A stretch of DNA of 53,228 nucleotides from Candidatus Zixiibacteriota bacterium (GTDB lineage: Bacteria; Zixibacteria; MSB-5A5; GN15; FEB-12), in NCBI GenBank assembly GCA_019038695.1, contig JAHOYZ010000002.1, positions 1-53,228 of the forward strand, written 5' to 3'. Each line of letters opens with the position of its first letter. Positions within the stretch are counted from its first letter, which is position 1. Shown here one piece after another: positions 35,340-44,609 of this stretch. Below the pieces are notes generated by a model. The model was not told the origin of the DNA and did not search any database. It worked only from the letters and a program-made list of their open reading frames with translations. Both the position numbers and the translations under genes were made by a program.

Positions 35340-36302
35340 ATGAAGGCTCTTATTACCGGTATCACCGGGCAAGATGGATCGTACTTAGCTGAACTTCTTC
35401 TGGAACAGGGATACCAAGTGATTGGGATGGTTCGTCGTGCCTCGACCGAATCCTTTGAACGAATAGAACATATCAAGGACAAGATCACATTCGCACAGGC
35501 GGACTTGCTCGACCAGTTGTCAATCATCAGGATTCTGGAGGAATATAAACCCGACGAAATCTACAACCTGGCCGCCCAGTCGTTTGTTCCTACCAGTTGG
35601 GATCAGCCGCTACTGACGGCGGAGTTTGACGCACTTGGAGTTACCAGAGTGCTCGAAGCTATTCGCCATGTGAACCCCAGCATCCGTTTCTATCAGGCAT
35701 CATCATCAGAAATGTTTGGCAAGGTGCGTGAAGTGCCTCAAACTGAGGAAACGGCGTTCTACCCTCGGTCACCCTATGGAGTCGCCAAAGTTTATGGTCA
35801 CTGGATTACGGTCAATTACCGCGAGAGCTATGACCTCCATGCTTCATCGGGGATCCTGTTCAACCACGAATCCCCACGCCGGGGACTTGAGTTTGTTACC
35901 CGCAAGATCACCGACGGCGCAGCCAAGATTAAGCTCGGATTGACCGACAAACTGGCCCTGGGAAACCTGGACGCCAAACGCGACTGGGGCTATGCCGGCG
36001 ACTATGTACGAGCCATGTGGTTGATGCTTCAGCAATCCAAACCTAAGGATTATGTCATTTCCAGCGGTGAGACGCATTCGGTTGAGGAATTCGTCCGGCT
36101 AGCGTTCGGACATCTTGACCTGGACTATAAAGATTATGTAGTAGTTGATCCGCGCTTCGTTCGTCCGGCCGAAGTCGATCTGCTGCTGGGTGACTCGTCC
36201 TTGGCCCGGAAGGAACTCGGTTGGGAATTGTCAGTGTCATTTGAGGGATTGGTCAAAATGATGGTCGATTCCGATTTCAAACGTTTGTCGGAAGCTGGGT
36301 AA
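35340..36302 (+). CDS. gmd: GDP-mannose 4,6-dehydratase
   Basis: The 320-residue SDR enzyme starts at ATG 35340 with the NADP-binding '[18 protein letters not shown]'; a GTG three codons earlier has GAGAAAG just before it and cannot be excluded. Catalytic residues are Y146 and K150 ('SPYGVAK') and the S-S-x-E-M-F-G motif. 'NHESPRRG' and '[16 protein letters not shown]' are diagnostic for Gmd. It makes GDP-4-keto-6-deoxymannose from GDP-mannose. It is the first gene of the nucleotide-sugar run. Confidence 0.95.
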   Translation: MKALITGITGQDGSYLAELLLEQGYQVIGMVRRASTESFERIEHIKDKITFAQADLLDQLSIIRILEEYKPDEIYNLAAQSFVPTSWDQPLLTAEFDALGVTRVLEAIRHVNPSIRFYQASSSEMFGKVREVPQTEETAFYPRSPYGVAKVYGHWITVNYRESYDLHASSGILFNHESPRRGLEFVTRKITDGAAKIKLGLTDKLALGNLDAKRDWGYAGDYVRAMWLMLQQSKPKDYVISSGETHSVEEFVRLAFGHLDLDYKDYVVVDPRFVRPAEVDLLLGDSSLARKELGWELSVSFEGLVKMMVDSDFKRLSEAG

Positions 36303-36306
36303 ACCT

Positions 36307-37275
36307 TTGCCGGTACGACGAGCCTTTATAACCGGGATTGGTGGATTCGCCGGTTCATTCTTAGCTGAGGAGCTATTGGCTAAGGGCTATCGCGTAGGCG
36401 GAGCTTTGATGAAAGGCGAACCAACGGCGAATATCTCTTCCATAAAGAGAGACCTGGATTTGGTCCGGCTTGACATTCTTAACCCCGACCGTACCCGACA
36501 GACGCTAGTGAAATTCAAACCTGACTACATATTTCATCTCGCCGCAATGGCTTCGGTAGGGAAATCATTCTTACAGGAACGATTGACCTATCGCGTTAAT
36601 GTCGAGGGAACACTGAGCATTTTGCAGGGCGCAGAGGCGCTTCCTCGGCTCAGGAAAATGGTTTTTGTTAGTTCTGCCGATTGTTATGGTTCGTTTTCAC
36701 CGAGGAATCGAACCCTGACCGAAAATGACCCTCTCAATCCGGTGTCACCTTACGGTATCTCAAAAACGGCTGCCGAGCAGTTGTGCCGGTATTACGCCCG
36801 TCAACGCAACGTACCAGTAACGATTTCTCGATCTTTCAATCATTGCGGCCCGCGTCAGGCGGAGAGCTTTGTTGTACCAGATTTTGCGCGTCAGATTGCG
36901 GCCATTGAACTCGGACTACGGAAGCCGCGTATGGCGGTGGGCGACCTCGGTGCTCGCCGGGATTTTAGTGATGTACGAGATATTGCAGTGGGTTATCGCT
37001 TACTGGCGGAGAAAGGCCGTTCCGGAAGATGCTACCAGTTGAGTTCGGGAAGGGCTATCACGATTCAAACGGTACTAAATATGCTACTGGGCCTGACTTC
37101 AAAAAAGGTCCGTGTTGTTACGGATCGGTCACGTCTCCGTAAGAGTGATATTCCGGTTCTGCGCGGCAATAATAAGCGAGCAATTCAAGAGCTGGGTTAC
37201 AACCCCCGATATAGTATCAAGACGACTTTGCGTAACACCTTCGAATATTGGATCACAAGATTATCCTCCAGTTAG
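36307..37275 (+). CDS. rmd: GDP-4-dehydro-6-deoxy-D-mannose reductase (Rmd-type)
   Basis: A TTG start at 36307, four bases after the gmd stop, gives 322 residues beginning 'MPVRRAFITGIGGFAGSFLAE'. It is an SDR with 'SPYGISKTAAEQL' (catalytic Tyr and Lys) and 'RSFNHCGPRQ', then 'GDLGARRDFSDVRDIAVGYR'. This matches Rmd, which reduces the Gmd product to GDP-D-rhamnose, a donor for surface polysaccharide. A fucose synthase (Fcl) or a talose-type reductase is less likely from the sequence pattern. Confidence 0.82.
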   Translation: MPVRRAFITGIGGFAGSFLAEELLAKGYRVGGALMKGEPTANISSIKRDLDLVRLDILNPDRTRQTLVKFKPDYIFHLAAMASVGKSFLQERLTYRVNVEGTLSILQGAEALPRLRKMVFVSSADCYGSFSPRNRTLTENDPLNPVSPYGISKTAAEQLCRYYARQRNVPVTISRSFNHCGPRQAESFVVPDFARQIAAIELGLRKPRMAVGDLGARRDFSDVRDIAVGYRLLAEKGRSGRCYQLSSGRAITIQTVLNMLLGLTSKKVRVVTDRSRLRKSDIPVLRGNNKRAIQELGYNPRYSIKTTLRNTFEYWITRLSSS

Positions 37276-37300
37276 CCACTGAGATGGCAGGAGAACAAGG

Positions 37301-38641
37301 ATGGCCAGGAAGACAAAAGGAAATGTTGATGCCTATCAGAGGCTGATCAAGAAACTGCAAAACCATTCAGCACAAGTTGGTGTTGTAGGGTTGGGTTATG
37401 TCGGTTTACCCCTCTCTATGGAGTTGGCTCATGGTGGCTTTAGAGTTACCGGCTTTGATATATCAAAATCAAAGGTCAAGCTGCTCAACGATGGAAGGTC
37501 TGATATTGATGATATCCGACACGATACAGTCAAGCGGGAGGTTTCATCTGGTCGTTTCAAGGCTACCACAGATTTCAAGCAGATTTCCAAAATGGACACT
37601 ATATCTATCTGTGTACCCACCCCCCTGTCGAAAACCAAGGATCCCGACGTTAGTTACATTCTGTCGGCTGTAAGAAGCGTCAAGGCAAACCTGAAGAAGG
37701 GTGCTCTGGTGGTGCTGGAATCAACTACCTACCCCGGCACAACTGAGGATCTTATCCTGCCTTTGTTGCAGGATGGCGGCAAAAAGGTAGGCAGAGATTT
37801 CTTTCTGGCTTTTTCGCCGGAGCGGGTCGATCCCGGAAACCCTCGTTATACTACTAAGAATACTCCACGAGTAGTAGGTGGAACAACACCCAATTGCACC
37901 AAAGCTGCCAAGATATTCTATGAACAGACTATGCCCAATATTCATTCTGTCTCCTCTACCCAGGCGGCAGAGATGGTCAAATTGCTCGAAAATACGTTTC
38001 GTTCGGTGAATATCGGACTGGTCAACGAAGTGGCCCTGATGTGCGACCGGCTCAAACTGGATGTGTGGGAGATCATTGACGCCGCCGCTACCAAGCCGTT
38101 CGGATTTATGCCGTTCTATCCCGGCCCAGGTCTGGGTGGACATTGTATTCCTATCGACCCCCATTATTTGTCATGGAAACTCAAGTCGCTCAACTACTAC
38201 GCACGGTTTATTGAGTTGGCCGGCGATATCAACTCCGGGATGCCGGAATGGGTGACCCAACGTATTGCCTCAATGATGAACCAGCGCTTTGCCAAAGCTC
38301 TCAACAAATCCAATATTCTGGTACTGGGCGTGGCATATAAGCCAGACATCAAGGATGTGCGAGAATCTCCGGCTCTTGATGTCATCACGCTGTTGGAAAA
38401 GAGTGGGGCCAAGGTGGTCTATAACGATCCGCACGTGCCTGAGATAGCGTGGAACAACACCTCTCGCAAGTCTGTCAGATTAACGGCAGCACTGGTCAAG
38501 AAAGCGGATCTCACGGTTATTCTGACACACCATTCGTCTTATAACTACCAGTGGATAGTTGATCACGCGCGAGGCGTTTTCGATGCCCGCAATGCTACTC
38601 GATCGGTTCGGAAAAACCGCGATAAGATCGAATTGCTCTAA
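37301..38641 (+). CDS. UDP-N-acetylglucosamine/mannosamine 6-dehydrogenase (WbpA/WecC type)
   Basis: The 446-residue nucleotide-sugar dehydrogenase has the NAD-binding 'VGVVGLGYVGLPLSM', a central dimer helix with K227 and N231 ('EMVKLLENTFRSVNI') and catalytic C282 in 'GPGLGGHCIPIDPHYLSWK'. These match the WbpA/TuaD-like HexNAc branch, oxidising the C6 hydroxyl of a UDP-HexNAc to a uronate. CAGGAG seven bases before the ATG gives a strong start. It ends the gmd-rmd run and is followed by a terminator. Confidence 0.88.
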   Translation: MARKTKGNVDAYQRLIKKLQNHSAQVGVVGLGYVGLPLSMELAHGGFRVTGFDISKSKVKLLNDGRSDIDDIRHDTVKREVSSGRFKATTDFKQISKMDTISICVPTPLSKTKDPDVSYILSAVRSVKANLKKGALVVLESTTYPGTTEDLILPLLQDGGKKVGRDFFLAFSPERVDPGNPRYTTKNTPRVVGGTTPNCTKAAKIFYEQTMPNIHSVSSTQAAEMVKLLENTFRSVNIGLVNEVALMCDRLKLDVWEIIDAAATKPFGFMPFYPGPGLGGHCIPIDPHYLSWKLKSLNYYARFIELAGDINSGMPEWVTQRIASMMNQRFAKALNKSNILVLGVAYKPDIKDVRESPALDVITLLEKSGAKVVYNDPHVPEIAWNNTSRKSVRLTAALVKKADLTVILTHHSSYNYQWIVDHARGVFDARNATRSVRKNRDKIELL

Positions 38642-38665
38642 GCTTCACTGCCTCTGATACGAGAT

Positions 38666-38694
38666 AAGCCCGACCTGATGGTCGGGCTTTTTTT
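38666..38694 (+). terminator. Terminator after the nucleotide-sugar operon
   Basis: A perfect 10-bp stem AAGCCCGACC/GGTCGGGCTT with loop TGAT, followed by a T run, 25 bases after the stop. Confidence 0.93.
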
Positions 38695-38760
38695 CTGATA
38701 AGATTCACTCCAGGGTGGAATCTGCCGAAAAGAAAGAAATAGCATATAGGTCAGAGGATT

Positions 38761-40539
38761 ATGACGATTCTTACGAATACTGAGCAGAACGCCGAACTAA
38801 AAGCGATCCTCAAGGATTTCCTGAAGGTCATCAAGGTTGTCTCGATGTACCCGGAGGATAACACCCTACCACAATCCTTGAGGCAGTCGTTTGCAGAACG
38901 GTTATCTGAGTTTGTCTACGATCATGGTGCCTTGGCAGTAGGAGTCGAGAAGGACAGCCTACTGGTGGACGACGAGCCTATCCTGCAAAATGTTCAGGGG
39001 GAGGATGGGTTAACCAACCTATTTTTCCAAAACGGTATTCAGAATTTCACATTCGAGTCCGAACTCGAAATAGGTACGGTTCTGAAGTTGCTTTCTATCT
39101 TCAAGATACACCTCAATCGAGAGAATGATAGCGAGGACATGGCCGAATTGCTCTGGCAAGCTGATCTGCCAGGGTTCTCCTTCGAGACCATTGAGGACTA
39201 CGACCTGTTGTCTTTTGACAGCACGTCACTGGAGATGATGGAGATGGGGCGATGGTCGCGGCCAGATATTCCTGACGATGCCTTCCCTGCCGTGGCTCCC
39301 TATGAGAACATCTTCACTGACTCCGGCATTCCGGAAGAGAATACTGCGGAGGATGAGGACGTCCTCAATATGATTGGACTTTCGGGACCCGAGGAGACTG
39401 GCCCCGCGATACCGTCGCTATTTGACTTCAATACCGAGGCGGAATTCTCCAGGGCTGAGGAGCGCGAAATCGAAAAGCTTCTGGCTGAGGATGCCAGGTT
39501 TGACTACGCTACATCAGTTGTCGAGTTGCTCAAGGAAATGTTACTTCAGGATTCGGAATTGACCAGATTCAGCGAGACGATCATGATATGTGAAAAGGTG
39601 CTTATCGAACTTGTTCAGGCCAACTTGCTGACCTCGGCAAGCGATCTTCTCAAGTATCTGACAGAACTGGAAGAGAAGCTTGAGTCTGAACAATCAGCCC
39701 ACAGCAATCGTCTCAAAGACGCTCGGGTTACAATGGGAAGCCGTGAGAGCATGGCGTTGCTGGGCGAAACCCTCAACAAGAACAAAGACGTGGACAGGAA
39801 CTCTTTGCTGTCAATTCTGAATTGCTTTAATTGGGAAGCACTGAGCTCTATTGCCGATCTCCTGGGTGAATGCGACCATCGCCACCACAGAGAGGCTCTA
39901 TGTGATTACCTGGCTCAGAAAGGCCGCGAAAGACCAAACCTGCTGGCCAAAGGAGTCTATGACAAGCGGTGGTACGTCGTGCGCAATACGGTCGCAATTC
40001 TGGCCAGGATTGGGAACGAACAATCGATTCGAATATTGCAACATGCCGCAGGACACGAGGAACGGCGGGTCAGACTGGAACTGGTAAGCCAATTGTACCA
40101 GACCAACCATCCTATGGCATTCGAATTGCTCGGTCAGGCGGTTTTTGATGCCGACCCCGAAATCAGACACAAGGCAATCGACACGCTTACATCCCAAAAG
40201 GCGGAGGAAGCCTTCGATACCATTGCCGAGATTATCGAAGATCCCGATTTTCTACTCATCGACCAACACGACCAAGGAAGTTTGATGAAGACATATTCCC
40301 GTTTGGGTGGTGAGCGAGCCGTTCATCTCCTACTCAAATTGATTCGCCCGCTCAATCCCTTTCGACTACAGATCAAATCATTCAATCGGCAAGCCGCTTT
40401 TGAAGCCCTGTCACATAACAAAAGCGAGAAAGCAGAGAAACAACTCCAGCGGTTGCTTTCCAGCTGGCGCCCGGACATCCGACGTCGAGCCCAGCTTGCC
40501 CTGCAAGTCCGGACAGAGCTTGTCGAGGAGGATCGCTGA
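38761..40539 (+). CDS. HEAT-repeat protein, coupled to an HD-GYP gene
   Basis: The 592-residue protein has an N-terminal ~110-residue alpha/beta domain ('VIKVVSMYPEDNTLPQSL', 'LAVGVEKDSLLVDDEPIL', 'NGIQNFTFESELEIGTV'), an acidic low-complexity middle (about 150-230) and C-terminal HEAT-like repeats from about 380 ('RWYVVRNTVAILARIGNEQS', 'RVRLELVSQLYQTNHP', 'EIRHKAIDTLTSQKAEEAF'). No enzyme motif is seen. The stop overlaps the next ATG (TGATG), and the N-terminal domain resembles that of the HD-GYP partner, which suggests a scaffold acting with it. Confidence 0.65.
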   Translation: MTILTNTEQNAELKAILKDFLKVIKVVSMYPEDNTLPQSLRQSFAERLSEFVYDHGALAVGVEKDSLLVDDEPILQNVQGEDGLTNLFFQNGIQNFTFESELEIGTVLKLLSIFKIHLNRENDSEDMAELLWQADLPGFSFETIEDYDLLSFDSTSLEMMEMGRWSRPDIPDDAFPAVAPYENIFTDSGIPEENTAEDEDVLNMIGLSGPEETGPAIPSLFDFNTEAEFSRAEEREIEKLLAEDARFDYATSVVELLKEMLLQDSELTRFSETIMICEKVLIELVQANLLTSASDLLKYLTELEEKLESEQSAHSNRLKDARVTMGSRESMALLGETLNKNKDVDRNSLLSILNCFNWEALSSIADLLGECDHRHHREALCDYLAQKGRERPNLLAKGVYDKRWYVVRNTVAILARIGNEQSIRILQHAAGHEERRVRLELVSQLYQTNHPMAFELLGQAVFDADPEIRHKAIDTLTSQKAEEAFDTIAEIIEDPDFLLIDQHDQGSLMKTYSRLGGERAVHLLLKLIRPLNPFRLQIKSFNRQAAFEALSHNKSEKAEKQLQRLLSSWRPDIRRRAQLALQVRTELVEEDR

Positions 40540-41987
40540 TGACAACTGCAGCTTCATTGGCTGAATCGGGACGAGCCTTCGCCAGCGAGAAGGACCAGGG
40601 ACTTGTCAGTCTGCTCTTCGCTCTCTACAAGAATATCCGCATCGTTGGTTCGGATCACCCAACATTTCACGATCAGTGCCGCAAGTTCGTGGAGCTGGTA
40701 GACGAGATGGCCGGCTCGACCGGCGAGATCGCGATAAAAGTAATCGATGAACATCTGTTTGTGAATGAGAAACTGGTGCGCCAGGAACGGCTGGGGCAGG
40801 CCGTGGCGAGGGACGTCGTGAAGGAATGGTATGGTTTGGGTATTGGTGGAGTGAGAACGCGTGTCGGAACCTCCACCGACGAATTGGTACATTTTCTGTC
40901 GCGGGTTACAACGTTTACAAGAGAATCGCTTGCTCCGGGCCAGACAGCCCTCGACATTGAGCACCCGGGTGGGGGCAATATTGAACTGCTCGCTTTGCAC
41001 GAATCAGAGCCAGATGAGCCGGAGGATGATCGAGAACGTCGGCAACAACTCCGTGTTGCCGCCCGAAGGACGTTTTTCCGAGCTGTAGCAGCGGTGGAAG
41101 ATGTCGTCGTCTGCGCCACCAAGAGCCGCGAGATGAACATTACCCGGATACGACGGGTTGTACACTCATTGGCTGATCTTATCGAGGAGGACTTTTCGTC
41201 ACTTATTGAACTAACCGCCATTCGTGATTTCGATGACTATACCTATGCTCATTCTACCAACGTCTGCGTGTATGCTCTGGCCCTGGGTGTCACGTTGGGT
41301 ATGGACCGTCCCCGCCTGTCCCAATTGGGGTATGCGGCGTTGTTTCATGACATCGGCAAGGTCAAGCTTTCACAGGACCTCATCCGCAAGCCGGATGCCT
41401 TCGACGAAAACGACTGGATGCAAATACAACAGCATCCCATTCTGGGAGCCAAGACTATGCTCCGTGGCCTGAAGCTCGATACACATTCGGTGCGTGCAGC
41501 ACGCAGTGCCTTTGAACATCATATCAATCTTAATTTCACCGGCTATCCACAATTGAAATACAAAAATAATCAGCCCGGACTCTTCTCCAGAATAATCTCC
41601 ATCGCAGATACTTTCGATGCAATGACTTCAGGTAGGATATACATCAAGAGAACCATCGCTCCCGACGGGGTACTGAAGAAGATGCGCTACCAAATGCAAC
41701 CTAAGTTCGATCCACTCCTGCTGAACGTTTTTCAGGATGTCATCGGGTCGTATCCTCCCGGAACGCTGGTGCTACTCAGCACTGATGAAATTGCGTTGGT
41801 GCTGACGAACAACGATGATTGCGCGGAATGCCCGTCGGTGCAGATAGTAGGCAACCGCGAGGGATTATTAGCTGAACCCGAGTGGGCCGATCTAAGGCTG
41901 ACTGAAAATGAACAGCGACGGATCATTCGCCGGATTGAGCCTGAGCAGTACGGTCTTGATCTGCGTCAGTTTATCCTCAATGATTAG
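40539..41987 (+). CDS. HD-GYP-type phosphohydrolase
   Basis: The 482-residue protein has an N-terminal domain (about 20-125) like that of the HEAT protein, then an HD-GYP phosphodiesterase domain. Metal and catalytic residues are H238, the HD pair H270/D271 with K274 ('LFHDIGKVKL') and the GYP motif in 'HHINLNFTGYP' (about 327-337). The family usually has HHExxDGxGYP, so the residues between HH and GYP differ. HD-GYP proteins hydrolyse c-di-GMP or cGAMP. Four bases overlap the convergent DUF5683 gene, with no terminator between them. Confidence 0.85.
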   Translation: MTTAASLAESGRAFASEKDQGLVSLLFALYKNIRIVGSDHPTFHDQCRKFVELVDEMAGSTGEIAIKVIDEHLFVNEKLVRQERLGQAVARDVVKEWYGLGIGGVRTRVGTSTDELVHFLSRVTTFTRESLAPGQTALDIEHPGGGNIELLALHESEPDEPEDDRERRQQLRVAARRTFFRAVAAVEDVVVCATKSREMNITRIRRVVHSLADLIEEDFSSLIELTAIRDFDDYTYAHSTNVCVYALALGVTLGMDRPRLSQLGYAALFHDIGKVKLSQDLIRKPDAFDENDWMQIQQHPILGAKTMLRGLKLDTHSVRAARSAFEHHINLNFTGYPQLKYKNNQPGLFSRIISIADTFDAMTSGRIYIKRTIAPDGVLKKMRYQMQPKFDPLLLNVFQDVIGSYPPGTLVLLSTDEIALVLTNNDDCAECPSVQIVGNREGLLAEPEWADLRLTENEQRRIIRRIEPEQYGLDLRQFILND

Positions 41988-42643
41988 AATGGCATAGTCA
42001 GGGCGGCTTTGATACCACCTTCGAAATCCGGTCTCACTTCCAAATCTATATTGCCAAGACGTTGTTTGTCGGGGAAGCCTGATAGGTGGGCATCAACATA
42101 AGCATCGAACATTGACAAGAACGAGACAATAAATACAAACCAGGTGTATTTATTGCGGCTGTCTTTGCGGTTTAAATAGAGATCATAGAATGAATTGCGA
42201 CCGGCTACAGTGGTATCGGCTTCATAGCTCGCATAGAAATCGGACGCCTCTGAACCATACTTGATCGCCGAACTGATCAACCAGACCTCCAGCCCAACAC
42301 ACAGCGCCGCTTTGAAGTAGCTCCTGTTTCCATACTGCCCCCAACCGGGTAGCACCATTGACTTGAACAAAGCCTTAGTTGGATTCTGAGTCAATCGATC
42401 CTCTAAGTTGATTGAGTCGGATGCCAGTGTATAGGCGGTCAACTGCGGCCCGAGGTGAAACAGAACTGTATCTCTGGCGGGTACCTCCTCAACACTGGCA
42501 GTGTCGCGTGTCAAAGCGCTGTCAATCCCGGTGGAATCAAACACAACTTCATTTTCAGTAGTATTCGAGGAAACCTCGCCGTTGGTAGCGCCGAATCCCA
42601 CTGCGGGTAGAAGAGTCAAAAGAAATAAAACCAGTAATCGCAT
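41984..42643 (-). CDS. DUF5683-type exported/membrane protein
   Basis: The 219-residue protein has an N-terminal signal peptide ('RLLVLFLLTLLPAVGFG'), a threonine/serine-rich acidic linker and then the DUF5683 core: 'KSMVLPGWGQYGNRSYFKA', two hydrophobic helices and 'WFVFIVSFLSMFDAYVDAHL'. This domain is common in FCB bacteria near the cell envelope, without known function. It follows the lipid-kinase gene by seven bases. Confidence 0.75.
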   Translation of the reverse strand: MRLLVLFLLTLLPAVGFGATNGEVSSNTTENEVVFDSTGIDSALTRDTASVEEVPARDTVLFHLGPQLTAYTLASDSINLEDRLTQNPTKALFKSMVLPGWGQYGNRSYFKAALCVGLEVWLISSAIKYGSEASDFYASYEADTTVAGRNSFYDLYLNRKDSRNKYTWFVFIVSFLSMFDAYVDAHLSGFPDKQRLGNIDLEVRPDFEGGIKAALTMPF

Positions 42644-42650
42644 CTTTTTC

Positions 42651-43592
42651 TCAGCAGAATATCTTCAGGCTCTGGTTGCTTACCTGCATTTCCACTTCGT
42701 TGGTCGACAGATGAACTTTCTCGCCGTCAATCAAGACCTGTTGCTGGCGTACTGAATGCAGATGAATAACCGACCCCCGAAACAGGCGCACTTCATTCCC
42801 ATACAGGTATTTACCTTTATACACCTGGCGCACATAATTCCCCAAATCTCGGTCATCGCATTCGACATCGAAAATTACCTCGGCCTGTTGATCGTCCAGG
42901 ATAGAAGCCGGAGAAATATCAAGCCCCATAGTATACCGCAACAGGTTGATATTCAAAACTGTCGGTCGGATTTCAAAGCGGAAGGCATCCAGTTTCAGAA
43001 TCAAGCGCCGTAGCTTGACCGCTTCGGCTACCCTGGTTCCGAGAGACTTCCAACGAAAAGCAAATCGGGGGCCATTTCTGTCGGTGAGTTCCTCTCGCAA
43101 CTGAGCCAGGAGACCCATAGACAGGGATCCGACGACCAGATTCCCATCAACATGTATGGTGTCAATCTGTCGATACTTGCGCTTCGCAATAGCAGTGGAG
43201 ATCCGGTCTATGTCCAGTGATGGATCCAGCGATCGAGCTATGTCGTTATACCTGCCCATCGGGAGAACTCCCATCGGTAACCCTGCCGCCAGAGCTACCC
43301 CGGCAACCTTGTTGGCCGTGCCATCGCCACCAGCCGCCACCAGAGCCGTTACTTTTCCACGGCGTGTCATATAGGATGGAAGCCGACGATGACTGCGCCG
43401 AACGCCACAGATGACTTCGGTCATACGCACCAGTTCTCCCGCCGAGCGAGGTTCCTCAATGGTGTATAGTCCGTCCTCAGACCGGATAGTCTCAGTCAGA
43501 CACTGGACTGTGTCTTCGCTGAAATTCGTCGCCTGTCTGTTCAGCAGTATCAGGAAGTGCGGGCGTGGTCCTTTTTGTTGTCTGTGTCTCAT
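42651..43592 (-). CDS. Diacylglycerol kinase-type lipid kinase
   Basis: A 313-residue member of the DAGK/YegS/BmrU family. Nucleotide binding is marked by 'VAAGGDGTANKVAG' (GGDGT at 88-92) and 'GLPMGVLPMGRYNDIARSL', where many relatives have G-T-x-N-D; here Arg-Tyr replaces Thr-Ala-type residues. The C-terminal beta-rich domain (about 190-313) is present. It phosphorylates a lipid alcohol such as diacylglycerol or undecaprenol-like substrates; which one is unknown. It leads a two-gene run with the DUF5683 gene. Confidence 0.82.
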   Translation of the reverse strand: MRHRQQKGPRPHFLILLNRQATNFSEDTVQCLTETIRSEDGLYTIEEPRSAGELVRMTEVICGVRRSHRRLPSYMTRRGKVTALVAAGGDGTANKVAGVALAAGLPMGVLPMGRYNDIARSLDPSLDIDRISTAIAKRKYRQIDTIHVDGNLVVGSLSMGLLAQLREELTDRNGPRFAFRWKSLGTRVAEAVKLRRLILKLDAFRFEIRPTVLNINLLRYTMGLDISPASILDDQQAEVIFDVECDDRDLGNYVRQVYKGKYLYGNEVRLFRGSVIHLHSVRQQQVLIDGEKVHLSTNEVEMQVSNQSLKIFC

Positions 43593-43763
43593 TGCGGAAC
43601 ATTATAGTCAATAGTAAGGTGTAGGAAAACAATTTATCTTCCAGCATTTGCTGGAGAATCGCCGAGGCAATGTAACATCCCAACTCAATACCATCACTTC
43701 AAACGCCGATTACATATTATAAAGGATGTGCCTCAAAGAATAATACTGTATCTTAATAAAATT

Positions 43764-44609
43764 ATGGAACCAAAGAGTAATACAATCACCGCAGACACTT
43801 CCTATCGCTGGAGTCTGATTCCTCTGACTGGACTCATTATCGTTTATATACCAGCCTTGATCGACCTGGTTAACGATTGGTGGAATGACCCCAACTACTC
43901 CCACGGCTTTCTGATCCCAATCGTCTCTGCCACATTGATTTGGCAGAAAAGAGACGTCCTGAAAACACTTCCCCGAACATCTGATTGGCGCGGTCTGGTA
44001 TTACTGGCGCTGGCCATGATCATGTTTGTGGTTGCCAATGGTGCTGCGGAATATTTTACTCTGCGTTTTTCCTTTGTCATGGCTCTTCTTGGCCTGACGC
44101 TCTACCTTTTTGGTTCCCAGGTCATTCGGACCACCTGGTTCGCCTTCTTCTTTCTATTGTTCATGATACCACTTCCTTATGTGATCTACTACGCTGCCAC
44201 CTTTCCCATGCAGGCTCTGGCCACCAAGGTTGCCGTCGACACTCTTAACGTACTCGGCATGAATGCTATTCGTCAAGGGAACATCATCCACGTCACCGGA
44301 CACACTCTGGAAGTTGCCGAAGCATGTTCGGGGATCAGATCACTGGTTTCTCTATTGGCTCTGGGAGCAATCTATGCCTATTCCAGTCAGAAACGCTTCA
44401 CAGCCAAGACCCTACTTTTTCTTTCCACTATCCCCATCGCCGTGGTAGGCAACGTATTTCGGGTATTGGTAACATCAATTATAGTGGTTATGGTCTCTGG
44501 GCAAATAACCGAAGAGCCTTTCCATTCGATTATGGGGCTGCTGGTTTTTGTGGTCGCCTTCACTCTGCTTTTCCTGTTCGGGGCTATTCTCAGGAGGGTG
44601 TTCAAGTGA
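43764..44609 (+). CDS. Exosortase family transpeptidase
   Basis: ATG at 43764 is used; GTG at 43728 is in frame and possible. The ~281-residue protein has about eight membrane helices. The exosortase catalytic set is complete: C188 in 'VAEACSGIRSL', R233 in 'GNVFRVLVTS' and H254 in 'EEPFHSIMGLL'. 'DPNYSHGFLIPIVS' near the N-terminus is also typical. Exosortases cleave PEP-CTERM-like sorting signals and anchor proteins to EPS-linked lipids. No substrate with such a tail is seen in this window. It overlaps the EpsI gene by four bases. Confidence 0.9.
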   Translation: MEPKSNTITADTSYRWSLIPLTGLIIVYIPALIDLVNDWWNDPNYSHGFLIPIVSATLIWQKRDVLKTLPRTSDWRGLVLLALAMIMFVVANGAAEYFTLRFSFVMALLGLTLYLFGSQVIRTTWFAFFFLLFMIPLPYVIYYAATFPMQALATKVAVDTLNVLGMNAIRQGNIIHVTGHTLEVAEACSGIRSLVSLLALGAIYAYSSQKRFTAKTLLFLSTIPIAVVGNVFRVLVTSIIVVMVSGQITEEPFHSIMGLLVFVVAFTLLFLFGAILRRVFK

